From contig JAFUJU010000009.1 in assembly GCA_017468055.1 (NCBI GenBank), positions 38,844 through 102,843 on the forward strand: DNA of 64,000 nt, given 5' to 3'. Source of the stretch: Elusimicrobiaceae bacterium. Lineage in GTDB: Bacteria > Elusimicrobiota > Elusimicrobia > Elusimicrobiales > Elusimicrobiaceae. Position 1 is the stretch's first letter. The number at the start of each line of letters is the position of its first letter. The notes under the pieces are model-generated. The model was not told the DNA's origin and made no database searches. It was given only the letters and a program-made list of their open reading frames with translations. This document shows positions 1-7,814 of this stretch, piece by piece. The position numbers were made by a program, and so were the translations under genes.

Positions 1-512
1 ATCGCCGCCATTTCTTCTTGAAAAGCAAGCTCCATTCCTTTATTAACCTGATATGCCTTTGTCGGGGAAAACCGAAATACCCGTTGCCATGAATACACGT
101 GAGAAGCCTTCCACCGTTCCAATGCCGTTTCCAATAACGGCACTGCCTCCGGCCCCAAGTCTGAAACAGGATACAAAGCACCCGGCCGCAAACGGGCGGA
201 AACTTTTTCTTGCATGGCGTACAAATCAAGAGAGGATAAATTCAATTTTGGTTTTTGGTGCATTTTTTTATATCTGGCAATTGCCACCCCCAAAACAGCC
301 ACTCCCGTCAGTCCGCCACCAATGCCCAAGGCATATTCCAAAACGGCATTTCTTTCATCAATTTCTTCCGGTGTCATAGCGGAAGCAGCCTCCTGATAGG
401 CTTTCCGGCTTTCACGCAATTTATCCAAATCATTTTCGTGAGCAAAAAGAGTCTGCGAGGTTAATGCCAAAATTGTAAAAAATACAAAAAAACGTACCAA
501 AAGATATTTCAT
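1..512 (-). CDS. Partial exported or membrane protein of unknown function, cut by the left window edge
   Basis: An open frame reads leftward from ATG at 512-510 to the window edge with no stop, giving 170 codons. A GAGGAG ribosome-binding site lies at 518-523, five bases upstream of the start. The product begins with a hydrophobic signal-like segment (residues 1-24, ending LTSQTLFA then HEN). A polar helix follows, then a glycine-rich hydrophobic stretch (about residues 54-71, ALGIGGGLTGVAVLGVAI) followed by a basic RYKK, so it is probably an inner-membrane protein with one more span. The rest is soluble and basic. I do not recognise the family. Plus-strand frames over this stretch lack a ribosome-binding site and are antisense shadows. 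Confidence 0.75.
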   Translation of the reverse strand, partial: MKYLLVRFFVFFTILALTSQTLFAHENDLDKLRESRKAYQEAASAMTPEEIDERNAVLEYALGIGGGLTGVAVLGVAIARYKKMHQKPKLNLSSLDLYAMQEKVSARLRPGALYPVSDLGPEAVPLLETALERWKASHVYSWQRVFRFSPTKAYQVNKGMELAFQEEMAA

Positions 513-730
513 ATGAACTCCTCAAAAAAATTTATATCTTTATTTTTTCAAATTTTTTCCCAACATAATAGAGTCTTAAGACCTAAGGCATGATCCAAAA
601 AGGTCCTATATTTTCACTAGGTCCAGAAATAACACATAAAAAGAAAGGCTTTTCCCTGTAAAAATGGTAAAATAGAATAGAGTGAATATGTTTTCATATT
701 AAGCATTTTTATATAGGGTGAGGTTTATAT
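513..730. other. Divergent intergenic region
   Basis: AT-rich spacer of 218 bp between the leftward partial gene and the rightward DUF4912 gene. It must hold promoters for both. I see TAAAAT-type -10 candidates near 669-674 but no convincing -35 box, and no RNA gene or repeat. Confidence 0.5.
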
Positions 731-1624
731 ATGGAGAAAAATCTGTCTTCCGCCGCCTTCCATCAAGTGCGGCCCACCGTACCGGAAGAACTCGGCGATA
801 TTCCGAGCGGTTACGGTACTACCGAAAGTTATTTGCTGCCGAAAGATCCGGCTTGGTTATTCTTATTTTGGGAAATTACCCAAGAAACTTTTGATTATGT
901 ACGCGGGCAATACGGCCAAGAAGTATTGAACCAGTCCCGCTCCGTCATTCGTCTGCACGACGTAACCGGCGTAGAGTATTTTGACGGCACCAATTCCCAC
1001 GCTTTCTACGATATGAACGTCATTTTTGATGCCGGCAGCTGGTATATTCATGCGCCGCAAGCGGGACACAGTTATGTGGCAGATTTAGGCTTTATCACAC
1101 CGCAAGGCCAATTTATTCTGCTTACCCGCAGCAACCAGATGACCTTGCCTCCGGGCAGAGTGTCTGACGTGGTGGACGATAAATGGATGTGCGTAGAAGG
1201 TGATTTTATTAAGCTGTTACAGCTTTCCGGTGCAGACCGCATCGGTATCGGAGCCAGTGAGCTGATGCAAGTGGTGGACCAACGTTGGAAACTGACCGAA
1301 ATTGCCGGCGCCGGCCTTGCTCCGTCTTCTGCTACGAGCTCTTGGTCTTCTTTTGCCTTGCATACGGTGCCTGCCCCCGTACCGCAAGAAGACGAAGACA
1401 TTTGGTTGCAGGCCGATTGCGAAATCATCGTCTATGGCTCTGCTTCCGCCAATGCTTTTGTGACCATCAACGGAAAAGAAATCCAACTGCAAAACGGCAA
1501 ATTCTCTTTGCGCCAAGCCTTACCTGCCGGCGCGGTGTTGGACTTGCCTATTGCCGCGTCCAACAAATCCGGCACAAAGACACGCCAAGTACATATTAAA
1601 GCGTCCAGAGAACAGGGGAAATAA
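731..1624 (+). CDS. DUF4912 domain protein
   Basis: 297 residues; ATG at 731 is preceded by a GTGAGG ribosome-binding site. Residues about 30-125 match the DUF4912 pattern: the LPKDPAWLFLFWEIT core (about 36-50), then a beta-rich segment ending in a strand that returns to hydrophobic residues. The C-terminal part (about 230-295) is a second small beta-sandwich-like region with ASANAFVTINGKEI. DUF4912 proteins are commonly encoded beside GH57 alpha-glucan enzymes, as here: the branching-enzyme gene starts three bases downstream. A role in binding or organising glycogen is inference from this neighbourhood. No signal peptide is seen, so the protein should be cytoplasmic. Confidence 0.8.
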   Translation: MEKNLSSAAFHQVRPTVPEELGDIPSGYGTTESYLLPKDPAWLFLFWEITQETFDYVRGQYGQEVLNQSRSVIRLHDVTGVEYFDGTNSHAFYDMNVIFDAGSWYIHAPQAGHSYVADLGFITPQGQFILLTRSNQMTLPPGRVSDVVDDKWMCVEGDFIKLLQLSGADRIGIGASELMQVVDQRWKLTEIAGAGLAPSSATSSWSSFALHTVPAPVPQEDEDIWLQADCEIIVYGSASANAFVTINGKEIQLQNGKFSLRQALPAGAVLDLPIAASNKSGTKTRQVHIKASREQGK

Positions 1625-1626
1625 GT

Positions 1627-3252
1627 ATGGGACAAGAAAAAGGTTATTTAGCACTTGTTTTACACGCACATTTGCCGTTTATCAAACACCCGGAATATCC
1701 TGACTTTTTGGAAGAAGACTGGTTTTATGAAGCCATGGTAGAAACCTACCTGCCGCTCTTAAATGTATTTGAAAATTTAACGGCCGAAGGGGTGGATTTC
1801 CGTTTGACGATGTCCGTCACGCCGCCTTTGTGCAATATGATGAGTGACCCGCTCTTAATCAGCCGTTTCCAACATTACTTAAACCAACGGGTGGAACTTT
1901 CCGAAAAGGAAATTGAGCGCACCAAAGGTACCGAATTTGCCGCCGTGGCCCAGATGTATTATGATAAATTCCGCCGCTTCAAACATTTATTTGAAAACGT
2001 CTATCATTGCCACGTATTGGAAGGATTTAAAAAATTCCAAGATATGGGTAAATTGGAAATCATTACCTGTGGCGCTACGCACGGATATTTACCCTTAATG
2101 GTGCATAAAGAAAGTGTCAATGCCCAAGTAAAAATTGCCGCTAATGACTACCGCTTGCGCTTTGGCAAAAGTCCGCGCGGGATTTGGTTGGGCGAATGTG
2201 CCTATAACCCCGGCGACGATAAATTCTTGCGTGATGAAGGCATTCGCTTTTACTTCATGGAATCGCATGGGGTTTTACACGGCACCCCGCGCCCGAAATA
2301 CGGCATTTATGCCCCTGTCTATTGCCCGCAAACCGGCGTAGCCGCTTTTGCCCGCGATATGGAATCTGCCCAACAAGTGTGGAGTGCCGAATCGGGTTAC
2401 CCCGGTGATGCGCGCTACCGCGAGTTCTACCGCGATTTGGGCTATGATTTAGACTACGACTATATTAAACCCTATTTACATTCCGACGGTGTACGCCGCA
2501 ATATCGGCATGAAATACTGCAAAATCACCGGCAAGGTGCCTTTGAACCAAAAGGCCGCCTACAATCCGCAAGAAGCGCGCGAAATTGCCGCCGAACACGC
2601 CGGAAACTTCATGTTCAACCGCCAAAAACAAATTGAATATTTGTCCACGCTCATGGACCGCAAACCGCTGGTGGTGTCTATGTATGACGCGGAACTCTAC
2701 GGTCACTGGTGGTATGAAGGGATTGAATTCTTGGAATTTTTATTCAAGAAAATTCACTACGATCAAACCGATATTAAGCTCATTACTCCGATGGAATATT
2801 TGGAAATGTACCCCACCAACCAAACGGTACAACCCTCCATGTCCTCTTGGGGTGACAAAGGCTACCACGATGTATGGCTTAACTCCGGCAATGACTGGAT
2901 TTACCGCCACCTCATCAAAGCCGCCGAACGCATGACCGAATATGCCAACCGCTTCCCCAATGCAGACGGTTTGCTCAAGCGCACCTTAAACCAAATGGCG
3001 CGCGAATTGGTGCTGATGCAATCTTCGGACTGGGCTTTCTTGGTTACCACCGGTACTGCCAAGGAATATTCCACCAAACGCACCAAAGACCATATTAAGC
3101 GCTTTAACGAGCTTTACGAACAAGTAAAGCATAACCGCATTGATGAAGGATATGTCTATAACTTGGAAACCAGAGATTCTATCTTCCAACAAATAGACTA
3201 TAATGTTTATTCTTCCGCGGCCAAAGACAAAGTGCTAAACCAGTATAAATAA
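1627..3252 (+). CDS. GH57 family 1,4-alpha-glucan branching-type enzyme
   Basis: 541 residues, a typical length for bacterial and archaeal GH57 branching enzymes. GH57 motifs are clear: HAHLPF near the N-terminus (motif 1), IWLGECAY with the predicted nucleophile Glu190, and MYDAELYGHWWYEG with the predicted acid/base Asp354. The C-terminal helical part (about 430-541, with QSSDWAFLVTTGTAKEY) corresponds to DUF1957-type sequence. The enzyme should create alpha-1,6 branches in glycogen in the cytoplasm. It follows the DUF4912 gene by 2 bp, so the two are co-transcribed and end at the terminator at 3265-3295. An amylase-like activity is the main alternative, since GH57 members vary. Confidence 0.88.
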   Translation: MGQEKGYLALVLHAHLPFIKHPEYPDFLEEDWFYEAMVETYLPLLNVFENLTAEGVDFRLTMSVTPPLCNMMSDPLLISRFQHYLNQRVELSEKEIERTKGTEFAAVAQMYYDKFRRFKHLFENVYHCHVLEGFKKFQDMGKLEIITCGATHGYLPLMVHKESVNAQVKIAANDYRLRFGKSPRGIWLGECAYNPGDDKFLRDEGIRFYFMESHGVLHGTPRPKYGIYAPVYCPQTGVAAFARDMESAQQVWSAESGYPGDARYREFYRDLGYDLDYDYIKPYLHSDGVRRNIGMKYCKITGKVPLNQKAAYNPQEAREIAAEHAGNFMFNRQKQIEYLSTLMDRKPLVVSMYDAELYGHWWYEGIEFLEFLFKKIHYDQTDIKLITPMEYLEMYPTNQTVQPSMSSWGDKGYHDVWLNSGNDWIYRHLIKAAERMTEYANRFPNADGLLKRTLNQMARELVLMQSSDWAFLVTTGTAKEYSTKRTKDHIKRFNELYEQVKHNRIDEGYVYNLETRDSIFQQIDYNVYSSAAKDKVLNQYK

Positions 3253-3264
3253 GTATTAAACACA

Positions 3265-3295
3265 AAAACACCCCGCCAAATCGGCGGGGTGTTTT
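3265..3295. terminator. Bidirectional intrinsic terminator
   Basis: Perfect 13-bp stem (AAAACACCCCGCC with GGCGGGGTGTTTT) and a 5-nt loop, with A and T tracts on the two sides. It can end both the GH57 operon and the convergent pilin gene, whose stop is 12 bp away. Confidence 0.92.
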
Positions 3296-3307
3296 GCATG
3301 ATAACAA

Positions 3308-3826
3308 TTACGGCAAACGATAGTAAGTATAGAAAGAACTGTTCTCTGAGTTATTTGCTCCCGAGCGGTCTTCCACTCCGCCCAAAGCTTTACAAATATC
3401 TTTACCTGCTGACTTTCCCCCCTCCTCCGCAGATGAGGCTAAACAAAAATGACCATTGTTATTAATTACATAAAAGGCATACTCCCAATTTGCATATCTT
3501 TGGTCCCTACACCGTGTATAAAAACGGTCAGAAAGAGTTGTGCACTGAAATTTATCGGTAGAATATGTAATACCACGATCAGCATAAACTTCCCAAGTAC
3601 CGCCACCAGGTAAAGAAATGTCCAAAGCATCTCCGTCTTTGGCATATTCTCCGTTAGCCATATAATAGATTCTCTGGGCATCGGCAATTGCTTTTGCCAA
3701 CACCATGCCTTGCGTAAAACGTGCTTTTCCAACCGCTTTTTGGTATTGCGGCAAGGCTACGGCGGATAAGATACCGATGATTAACACCACTACTAATAGT
3801 TCTATCAATGTAAAACCTTTTTTCAT
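3308..3826 (-). CDS. Type IV pilin-like protein (pilin gene 1)
   Basis: 172 residues. It begins with a class III signal of only four residues (MKKG) cleaved before Phe, then [14 protein letters not shown] with the conserved Glu at +5, followed by SAVALPQY. The rest is a globular pilin head with several cysteines (QCTT, TRCRD, HFCLA, DICKA) that could form disulfides. Prepilin peptidase should process it for assembly into a pilus or pseudopilus. A GGAG ribosome-binding site lies 8 bp before ATG at 3826. It has its own promoter (3900-3927) and shares the terminator at 3265-3295, so it is monocistronic. Three paralogues occur in this window. Major pilin, minor pilin and secretion pseudopilin cannot be told apart here. 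Confidence 0.9.
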   Translation of the reverse strand: MKKGFTLIELLVVVLIIGILSAVALPQYQKAVGKARFTQGMVLAKAIADAQRIYYMANGEYAKDGDALDISLPGGGTWEVYADRGITYSTDKFQCTTLSDRFYTRCRDQRYANWEYAFYVINNNGHFCLASSAEEGGKSAGKDICKALGGVEDRSGANNSENSSFYTYYRLP

Positions 3827-3899
3827 TTTTCTCTCCTTTTATACGGCTTTAAGGCCCAACAAACAACACATAAGACTTAAGTCTAAGGGCGACCCCGAA

Positions 3900-3927
3900 A
3901 TTGTAGCAAAAAAAAAAAACGTGTCAA
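3900..3927 (-). promoter_or_regulatory. Pilin promoter with T12 spacer (copy 1)
   Basis: On the minus strand: TTGACA (3927-3922), a 16-bp spacer CG-T12-GC, then TACAAT (3905-3900). The expected start is near 3893, giving a leader of about 67 nt. The leader ends in a stretch (about 3827-3856) nearly identical to those of pilin genes 2 and 3. About 40 bp upstream of the -35 box are also conserved among copies. Confidence 0.88.
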
Positions 3928-3998
3928 GAGGAAACGCACTTTCCCTACAAAAAACGGCCAACAAAAAACAGCTCTCCTCTGCTCATTCCGCAAAGTTT

Positions 3999-4052
3999 TT
4001 GTAAAGATAGTATAACGGCAAAAAGGCTTAAATTTGGAAAAGGGTTGAACGT
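3999..4052. repeat. Possible degraded copy of an intergenic repeat
   Basis: The stretch around TTAAATTTGGAAAAGGGTTG (4028-4047) resembles the better matched copies near 50035-50086 and 58503-58555. It also lies upstream of a pilin promoter. The similarity is short and judged by eye. Confidence 0.35.
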
Positions 4053-4094
4053 AAAAAAGAAACACAGCAGAAAACTTTGTGTTTTCTGCTGTGT
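4053..4094 (-). terminator. Terminator of greA
   Basis: Stem ACACAGCAGAAAAC (4062-4075) pairs with 4081-4094 around a 5-nt loop. On the minus strand it is followed by a T-rich tract, and it lies 28 bp beyond the greA stop. Confidence 0.88.
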
Positions 4095-4122
4095 GCGTAA
4101 ATTATAACACTTGAAAAAGATG

Positions 4123-4593
4123 TTATTTATATTCCAATTTCACAAGCTTATACTTCTTCGGTCCGCGCGGAAGCTGCGCTTCAAATTCGTCACCTTCCTT
4201 ATGCCCCAACACGCCCGAAGCTAATGGACTTTTAACCGACAGCAAACCTTTATCGGGGTTGGATTCCATAGACCCTACCAACGTATAAGTGAACTCAATA
4301 TCGGCATCTTCGTCTTTGATAGTAACGGTAGCACCGATGCGCGCTTCGCTATGGTCCACGTCCAAATTATCGGTAATTTCCACATTTCTGAGTTTGGTTT
4401 CCAGCTCTTGGATACGAATTAAAGTTTCCGCTTGTTTTTCTTTAGCGGCGTGGTATTCGGCATTTTCCCGCAAATCCCCCTGTGCGGCCGCCTCTCCGAT
4501 TTCCACCGAAAGCGTTGCTTTTAAATCTTTCAAATTTTTCAATTCTTGCATCAACTCTTCATATTTTTTGCGGCTTACATAATATTTTTCCAT
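4123..4593 (-). CDS. greA: Transcription elongation factor GreA
   Basis: 156 residues from ATG at 4593, the usual GreA length. An upstream in-frame GTG at 4602 overlaps the AGGAG ribosome-binding site (4602-4606), so the ATG is the better start. The N-terminal coiled coil carries the catalytic tip GDLRENAEY, whose acidic residues reach into the RNA polymerase secondary channel and stimulate cleavage of backtracked RNA. The C-terminal FKBP-like domain includes SPLASGVLGHKEGDE. The gene is monocistronic with a strong terminator downstream. It is divergent from the protease gene at 4695. Confidence 0.97.
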   Translation of the reverse strand: MEKYYVSRKKYEELMQELKNLKDLKATLSVEIGEAAAQGDLRENAEYHAAKEKQAETLIRIQELETKLRNVEITDNLDVDHSEARIGATVTIKDEDADIEFTYTLVGSMESNPDKGLLSVKSPLASGVLGHKEGDEFEAQLPRGPKKYKLVKLEYK

Positions 4594-4659
4594 AAAACAC
4601 ACTCCTGTAGATATAGAGTGTACTATTTATTCGCCAAATAAGCAACCGCACAAATTTTA

Positions 4660-4688
4660 TTACCAATATTTACCTAAATTTATATAAT
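4660..4688 (+). promoter_or_regulatory. Promoter for the protease gene; transcript probably leaderless
   Basis: TTACCA (4660-4665), a 17-bp spacer, then TATAAT (4683-4688). Only six bases separate the -10 box from the ATG at 4695, so the expected transcription start falls on or next to the start codon. No ribosome-binding site is visible. Confidence 0.6.
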
Positions 4689-4694
4689 CACTAC

Positions 4695-5438
4695 ATGAAA
4701 AACTTTTTTTGCCTCTTACTTATCTTTTGCTTGCAAGCACCGCTTTGGACCAAAACCCACGTGGAAATAGCGGAGGAAAATTCCCCCTCTATTGTAGCTG
4801 TCAATGTGCTTAAAAAAGACGGCACCACCTTTAACGGTACAGGCTTTGTAGTAACGCCGGACGGCGTTATTGCCACCAGCCGGCACGTGATAGAAGGGGC
4901 CCTGTTTGTAAACGTCACTTTCAATACAGGGGCTGTATCGGGTGAGGCCAGACCGCTGGTACAAGCCGGAGAGGTGGACTTGGCATTGATCAAAATAGAA
5001 GCCAGAAATCTGCCCACCGTTTCTTTGGGCAATTCCGACTATGTACTTCCGGGGGAAGAAATTACCGTTATCGGCAATCCCCGCCGTCTGCAAAATACGG
5101 TTACTTCAGGCTTGGTCAGCCAAGTGCGTAAAAAATCCGACGGTATTATTTGGCATCAAATCAGTGCGCCTATTTCGCCCAGTTCCAGTGGAAGCCCCGT
5201 GTTTAATAAAGACGGACATGTTGTTTCCGTTGCTTTTTCCAGCTATAAGGGAGAGGGAAACCAAAATTTAAACTTTTCCGTGCCCTCTAATTATCTGATT
5301 AAACTGCTCAATGCAAAAAATTATTTCCCCGCTGTCATTACCCCCGGCCAAAAGCAAAATACAGGCTCGGTGTGGGGAAAAATTACCGCCCATATTGCCA
5401 AAGCATGGGAAATGGTATGCCGTCCATTCCGCAAATAA
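4695..5438 (+). CDS. Secreted trypsin-like serine protease (HtrA/DegP-type, no PDZ)
   Basis: 247 residues: a signal peptide (about 1-19), then one S1C-type protease domain. The triad is visible as His64 in SRHV, Asp95 in EVDLALIKI and Ser165 in SPSSSGSPVF. The DegP-like VIGNP and FSVPSNYL stretches are also present. There is no PDZ domain after the protease fold, only a short basic tail of about 35 residues. It should act in the periplasm on misfolded or specific proteins. The mRNA appears leaderless. It lies 98 bp upstream of a large anchored protein of unknown function, but a functional link is not shown. DegP and DegQ carry PDZ domains, so I give no symbol. Confidence 0.85.
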   Translation: MKNFFCLLLIFCLQAPLWTKTHVEIAEENSPSIVAVNVLKKDGTTFNGTGFVVTPDGVIATSRHVIEGALFVNVTFNTGAVSGEARPLVQAGEVDLALIKIEARNLPTVSLGNSDYVLPGEEITVIGNPRRLQNTVTSGLVSQVRKKSDGIIWHQISAPISPSSSGSPVFNKDGHVVSVAFSSYKGEGNQNLNFSVPSNYLIKLLNAKNYFPAVITPGQKQNTGSVWGKITAHIAKAWEMVCRPFRK

Positions 5439-5444
5439 AACAGA

Positions 5445-5461
5445 CCTATTTTTAAAATAGG
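5445..5461. repeat. Short inverted repeat after the protease gene
   Basis: CCTATTTT and AAAATAGG around a single T. There is no T tract after it, so it is a weak terminator candidate at best. Confidence 0.4.
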
Positions 5462-5536
5462 CCAAATGGTCCTTGCTTTTCAACGGAAAAAATGGTTACA
5501 CTTTATGTATAACTCTTTTAGGAAGAGAGGTGTTTC

Positions 5537-7630
5537 ATGTCCAATCATCAAAAGGCAAAAACTGCCGGAAAAATTATCATTGTCGTCTTAAGCTTAGCTA
5601 TTTTATTCTTTTTATTACTCCCTTTCTTGGATCATCCTGCCGCCTCCGGCAGCTCCGGCGCTAAGAAAGCTACCCCCCAAATTTTTACTTCCAACCCGTT
5701 GAGTGAGTTGGTACAGAAGGTGTTTGCTTTATTTAAAAAAGACAAGCCCCAAGCCCCCACCTATCCTGCGGAAATGACGGACGAAATGTTGGCCTCGTTA
5801 ACGCCGGAAGAACAACAAAAATACGCCTTGCAAAGAAGTGAAGAAAAAGACGCAAGCAACTTTGAATATAGCTCAGAAGTAGATGCCAGCTATAATTATG
5901 GAGAGGCGGGCATGGTCAACGAAGACGGCGAGTGGATTTTGGTACGCCAGACGGCCCCCGAATCTGCCAATCCGGGCATGCATGAAGTCAACACCCGCGA
6001 TAATGCTTACGAACAATATATCCGCCAAGAGCGCGCCGCACGTTACACCGGCAAAGCAGGAGCAGATGCCGGTCCTGTCATTCCCGATTCCAAATGGGCC
6101 CGCTTATGGAAACCGATTAAAGCTTTCTTTACCGGAAAAGATGAGGATGTTTCTGCAAATAATTCCCCGCAAAGTACCGAACAGGAAAATGCCTACCTCT
6201 TGGCCTCTTCCGGCTCCGGCTTAGGGAAAGATGATTATAAACAGGGTAATATCTACAGACGTGGCCAATCTGCCGACATTCCCGCTTCCGCTTGGGAATT
6301 TGGAAACGGAGAGAGTGTGTCTCTGGACGATATGCTAAATCCGGAAACTTCTCTAAACAACATCATAGCAGCTTATAAAGAGATGGCTAAAAAAACGTTG
6401 ACCCCTCAACAATATGAAAAATTTGCCAAAGAAGTGGACGGTATTAAAGATAGAAACAGAAGAGAACTAATAGAATTAACCAAACAACAGTTGTGGAAAA
6501 ACTTGGAGGCAGAAGCGGCAAAAGATAAACCTCAAAATTTTATAGAGAAAACCCTTCTTGCTTCCGCGTGTAACTCAGTCCCAAAATCTGCGAGCTTTTC
6601 CTCCCTTTATAACACATCTGATGAAAAAGATCAGAATTGCAAAAACTATCAGCCTGCAGCCAATCAAGAACAGAGCCAACAAACAGAGCAAGGACTTTTA
6701 CAGAAGAACAATCAAAAAGCCAATGAGACTAAGGAGCGTAAAAAAGAAGCGTTTAAAGAGTTTTTTACTCGGCCCGATTCTAAGAGGGAATTTGATGAAA
6801 AATCCTTAAGGATGTTGGTGGTACTTGGAAAAACGGAAGAAGCCCCTTTTAGAGATAAATTTAAATCTCAAGCTTACGACGAATATGGAGAAGAAATCCT
6901 TCCGGAAAACATGAGTGAGGAACAAAAGGAGGAACAAAGAAAACTTAAATTCCAGGAAGAAATATCTGATTATATTTTTCAAAAGCAAGGATGCGGAAAA
7001 GGGAAACCCTGTTACTGGGTGGGTGGGGAATATTTAGGCTCCAACCCCGAGCTTAGACACTCTGTTGAAAGCTCCGGAATGGAATATTTGGGAGACCCGC
7101 TAAATGTCATTCAACCTTTACTCGCGGAATATATGGAACAAAAGATCTCAGAAGGAACGGAAGAGGAGGTTGATGAGTTTCTACAAGTACAGAAAAACCC
7201 AGATTTTTTAAACAATGTTCTTTACTATGTTCCTTACAATGCACAAAATATGGAAGAATTAAACAAAAGAAATCGCCATAGAAGTGAAGATTCTTTTTAT
7301 TACTATATACCCAGTGCTGCTAATGCGGTAGCGATGCAGGAAGAATTACCACAGCCTTTTCGTGTTATTTACGATGACACTGATGGCACTGTTTTGGATA
7401 AAGCACAAAACATTGACTTTACTCAACGCGGAGAAAAAATACATCAACAGGTTAAGGAAAGATATGCTGAAATTCATGGAATCGCACATGACACCGGTTT
7501 GATTCAAAGAACGCATCAGGAATGTGGGGAAAGATATTTACATTATCATTCCCAAAACATACGTGAAGAAATGCAACAGCATGCCAATGAGCATATAGAA
7601 GATCAGATGAACTTACCCTCCAATAAATAA
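5537..7630 (+). CDS. Large N-terminally anchored protein of unknown function
   Basis: 697 residues. A basic N-terminus and one strong hydrophobic segment (about 13-31, IIIVVLSLAILFFLLLPFL) predict a single-span protein with about 660 residues in the periplasm. The remainder is very polar, rich in Gln, Glu, Lys and Asn, with long helical stretches, an Ala/Ser/Gly-rich linker after the membrane segment and a few spaced cysteines (for example QGCGKGKPC). I recognise no domain or catalytic motif. It has its own terminator (7643-7672). The only nearby genes are the upstream protease and the downstream envelope operon, so an envelope role is a guess. Confidence 0.8.
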   Translation: MSNHQKAKTAGKIIIVVLSLAILFFLLLPFLDHPAASGSSGAKKATPQIFTSNPLSELVQKVFALFKKDKPQAPTYPAEMTDEMLASLTPEEQQKYALQRSEEKDASNFEYSSEVDASYNYGEAGMVNEDGEWILVRQTAPESANPGMHEVNTRDNAYEQYIRQERAARYTGKAGADAGPVIPDSKWARLWKPIKAFFTGKDEDVSANNSPQSTEQENAYLLASSGSGLGKDDYKQGNIYRRGQSADIPASAWEFGNGESVSLDDMLNPETSLNNIIAAYKEMAKKTLTPQQYEKFAKEVDGIKDRNRRELIELTKQQLWKNLEAEAAKDKPQNFIEKTLLASACNSVPKSASFSSLYNTSDEKDQNCKNYQPAANQEQSQQTEQGLLQKNNQKANETKERKKEAFKEFFTRPDSKREFDEKSLRMLVVLGKTEEAPFRDKFKSQAYDEYGEEILPENMSEEQKEEQRKLKFQEEISDYIFQKQGCGKGKPCYWVGGEYLGSNPELRHSVESSGMEYLGDPLNVIQPLLAEYMEQKISEGTEEEVDEFLQVQKNPDFLNNVLYYVPYNAQNMEELNKRNRHRSEDSFYYYIPSAANAVAMQEELPQPFRVIYDDTDGTVLDKAQNIDFTQRGEKIHQQVKERYAEIHGIAHDTGLIQRTHQECGERYLHYHSQNIREEMQQHANEHIEDQMNLPSNK

Positions 7631-7642
7631 TATTTGCACTCA

Positions 7643-7672
7643 ACACCCGCCGAAATAAGGCGGGTGTTTTTT
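7643..7672 (+). terminator. Intrinsic terminator
   Basis: ACACCCGCC and GGCGGGTGT around a 7-nt loop, followed by six T residues. It ends the 697-residue protein gene. Confidence 0.93.
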
Positions 7673-7732
7673 GCGCTTGATAAGAACAACACTCTCTCAC
7701 CTGCACACGCGCCCGCGCGTTCTAAGAAAGCC

Positions 7733-7762
7733 TTGTCAAAAGCAAAGCAAAACAGCTATACT
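7733..7762 (+). promoter_or_regulatory. Promoter of the six-gene envelope operon
   Basis: TTGTCA (7733-7738), an 18-bp spacer and TATACT (7757-7762). The leader of about 46 nt contains a small GGCTTT-C-AAAGCC hairpin (about 7772-7785) before the ribosome-binding site. Confidence 0.65.
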
Positions 7763-7814
7763 TGAGGTAAGGCTTTCAAAGCCCTGATGTTTGATTTTGA
7801 TATATGGAGATTTT

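Noticed and set aside
53..379. Plus-strand reading frames at the left edge
   Set aside because: They lie opposite an open minus-strand gene that has a signal peptide and a GAGGAG site; the plus frames have neither.
3908..3919. Poly-A/T tracts read as terminators
   Set aside because: There is no hairpin next to them, and they lie between perfect -35 and -10 boxes at constant spacing.
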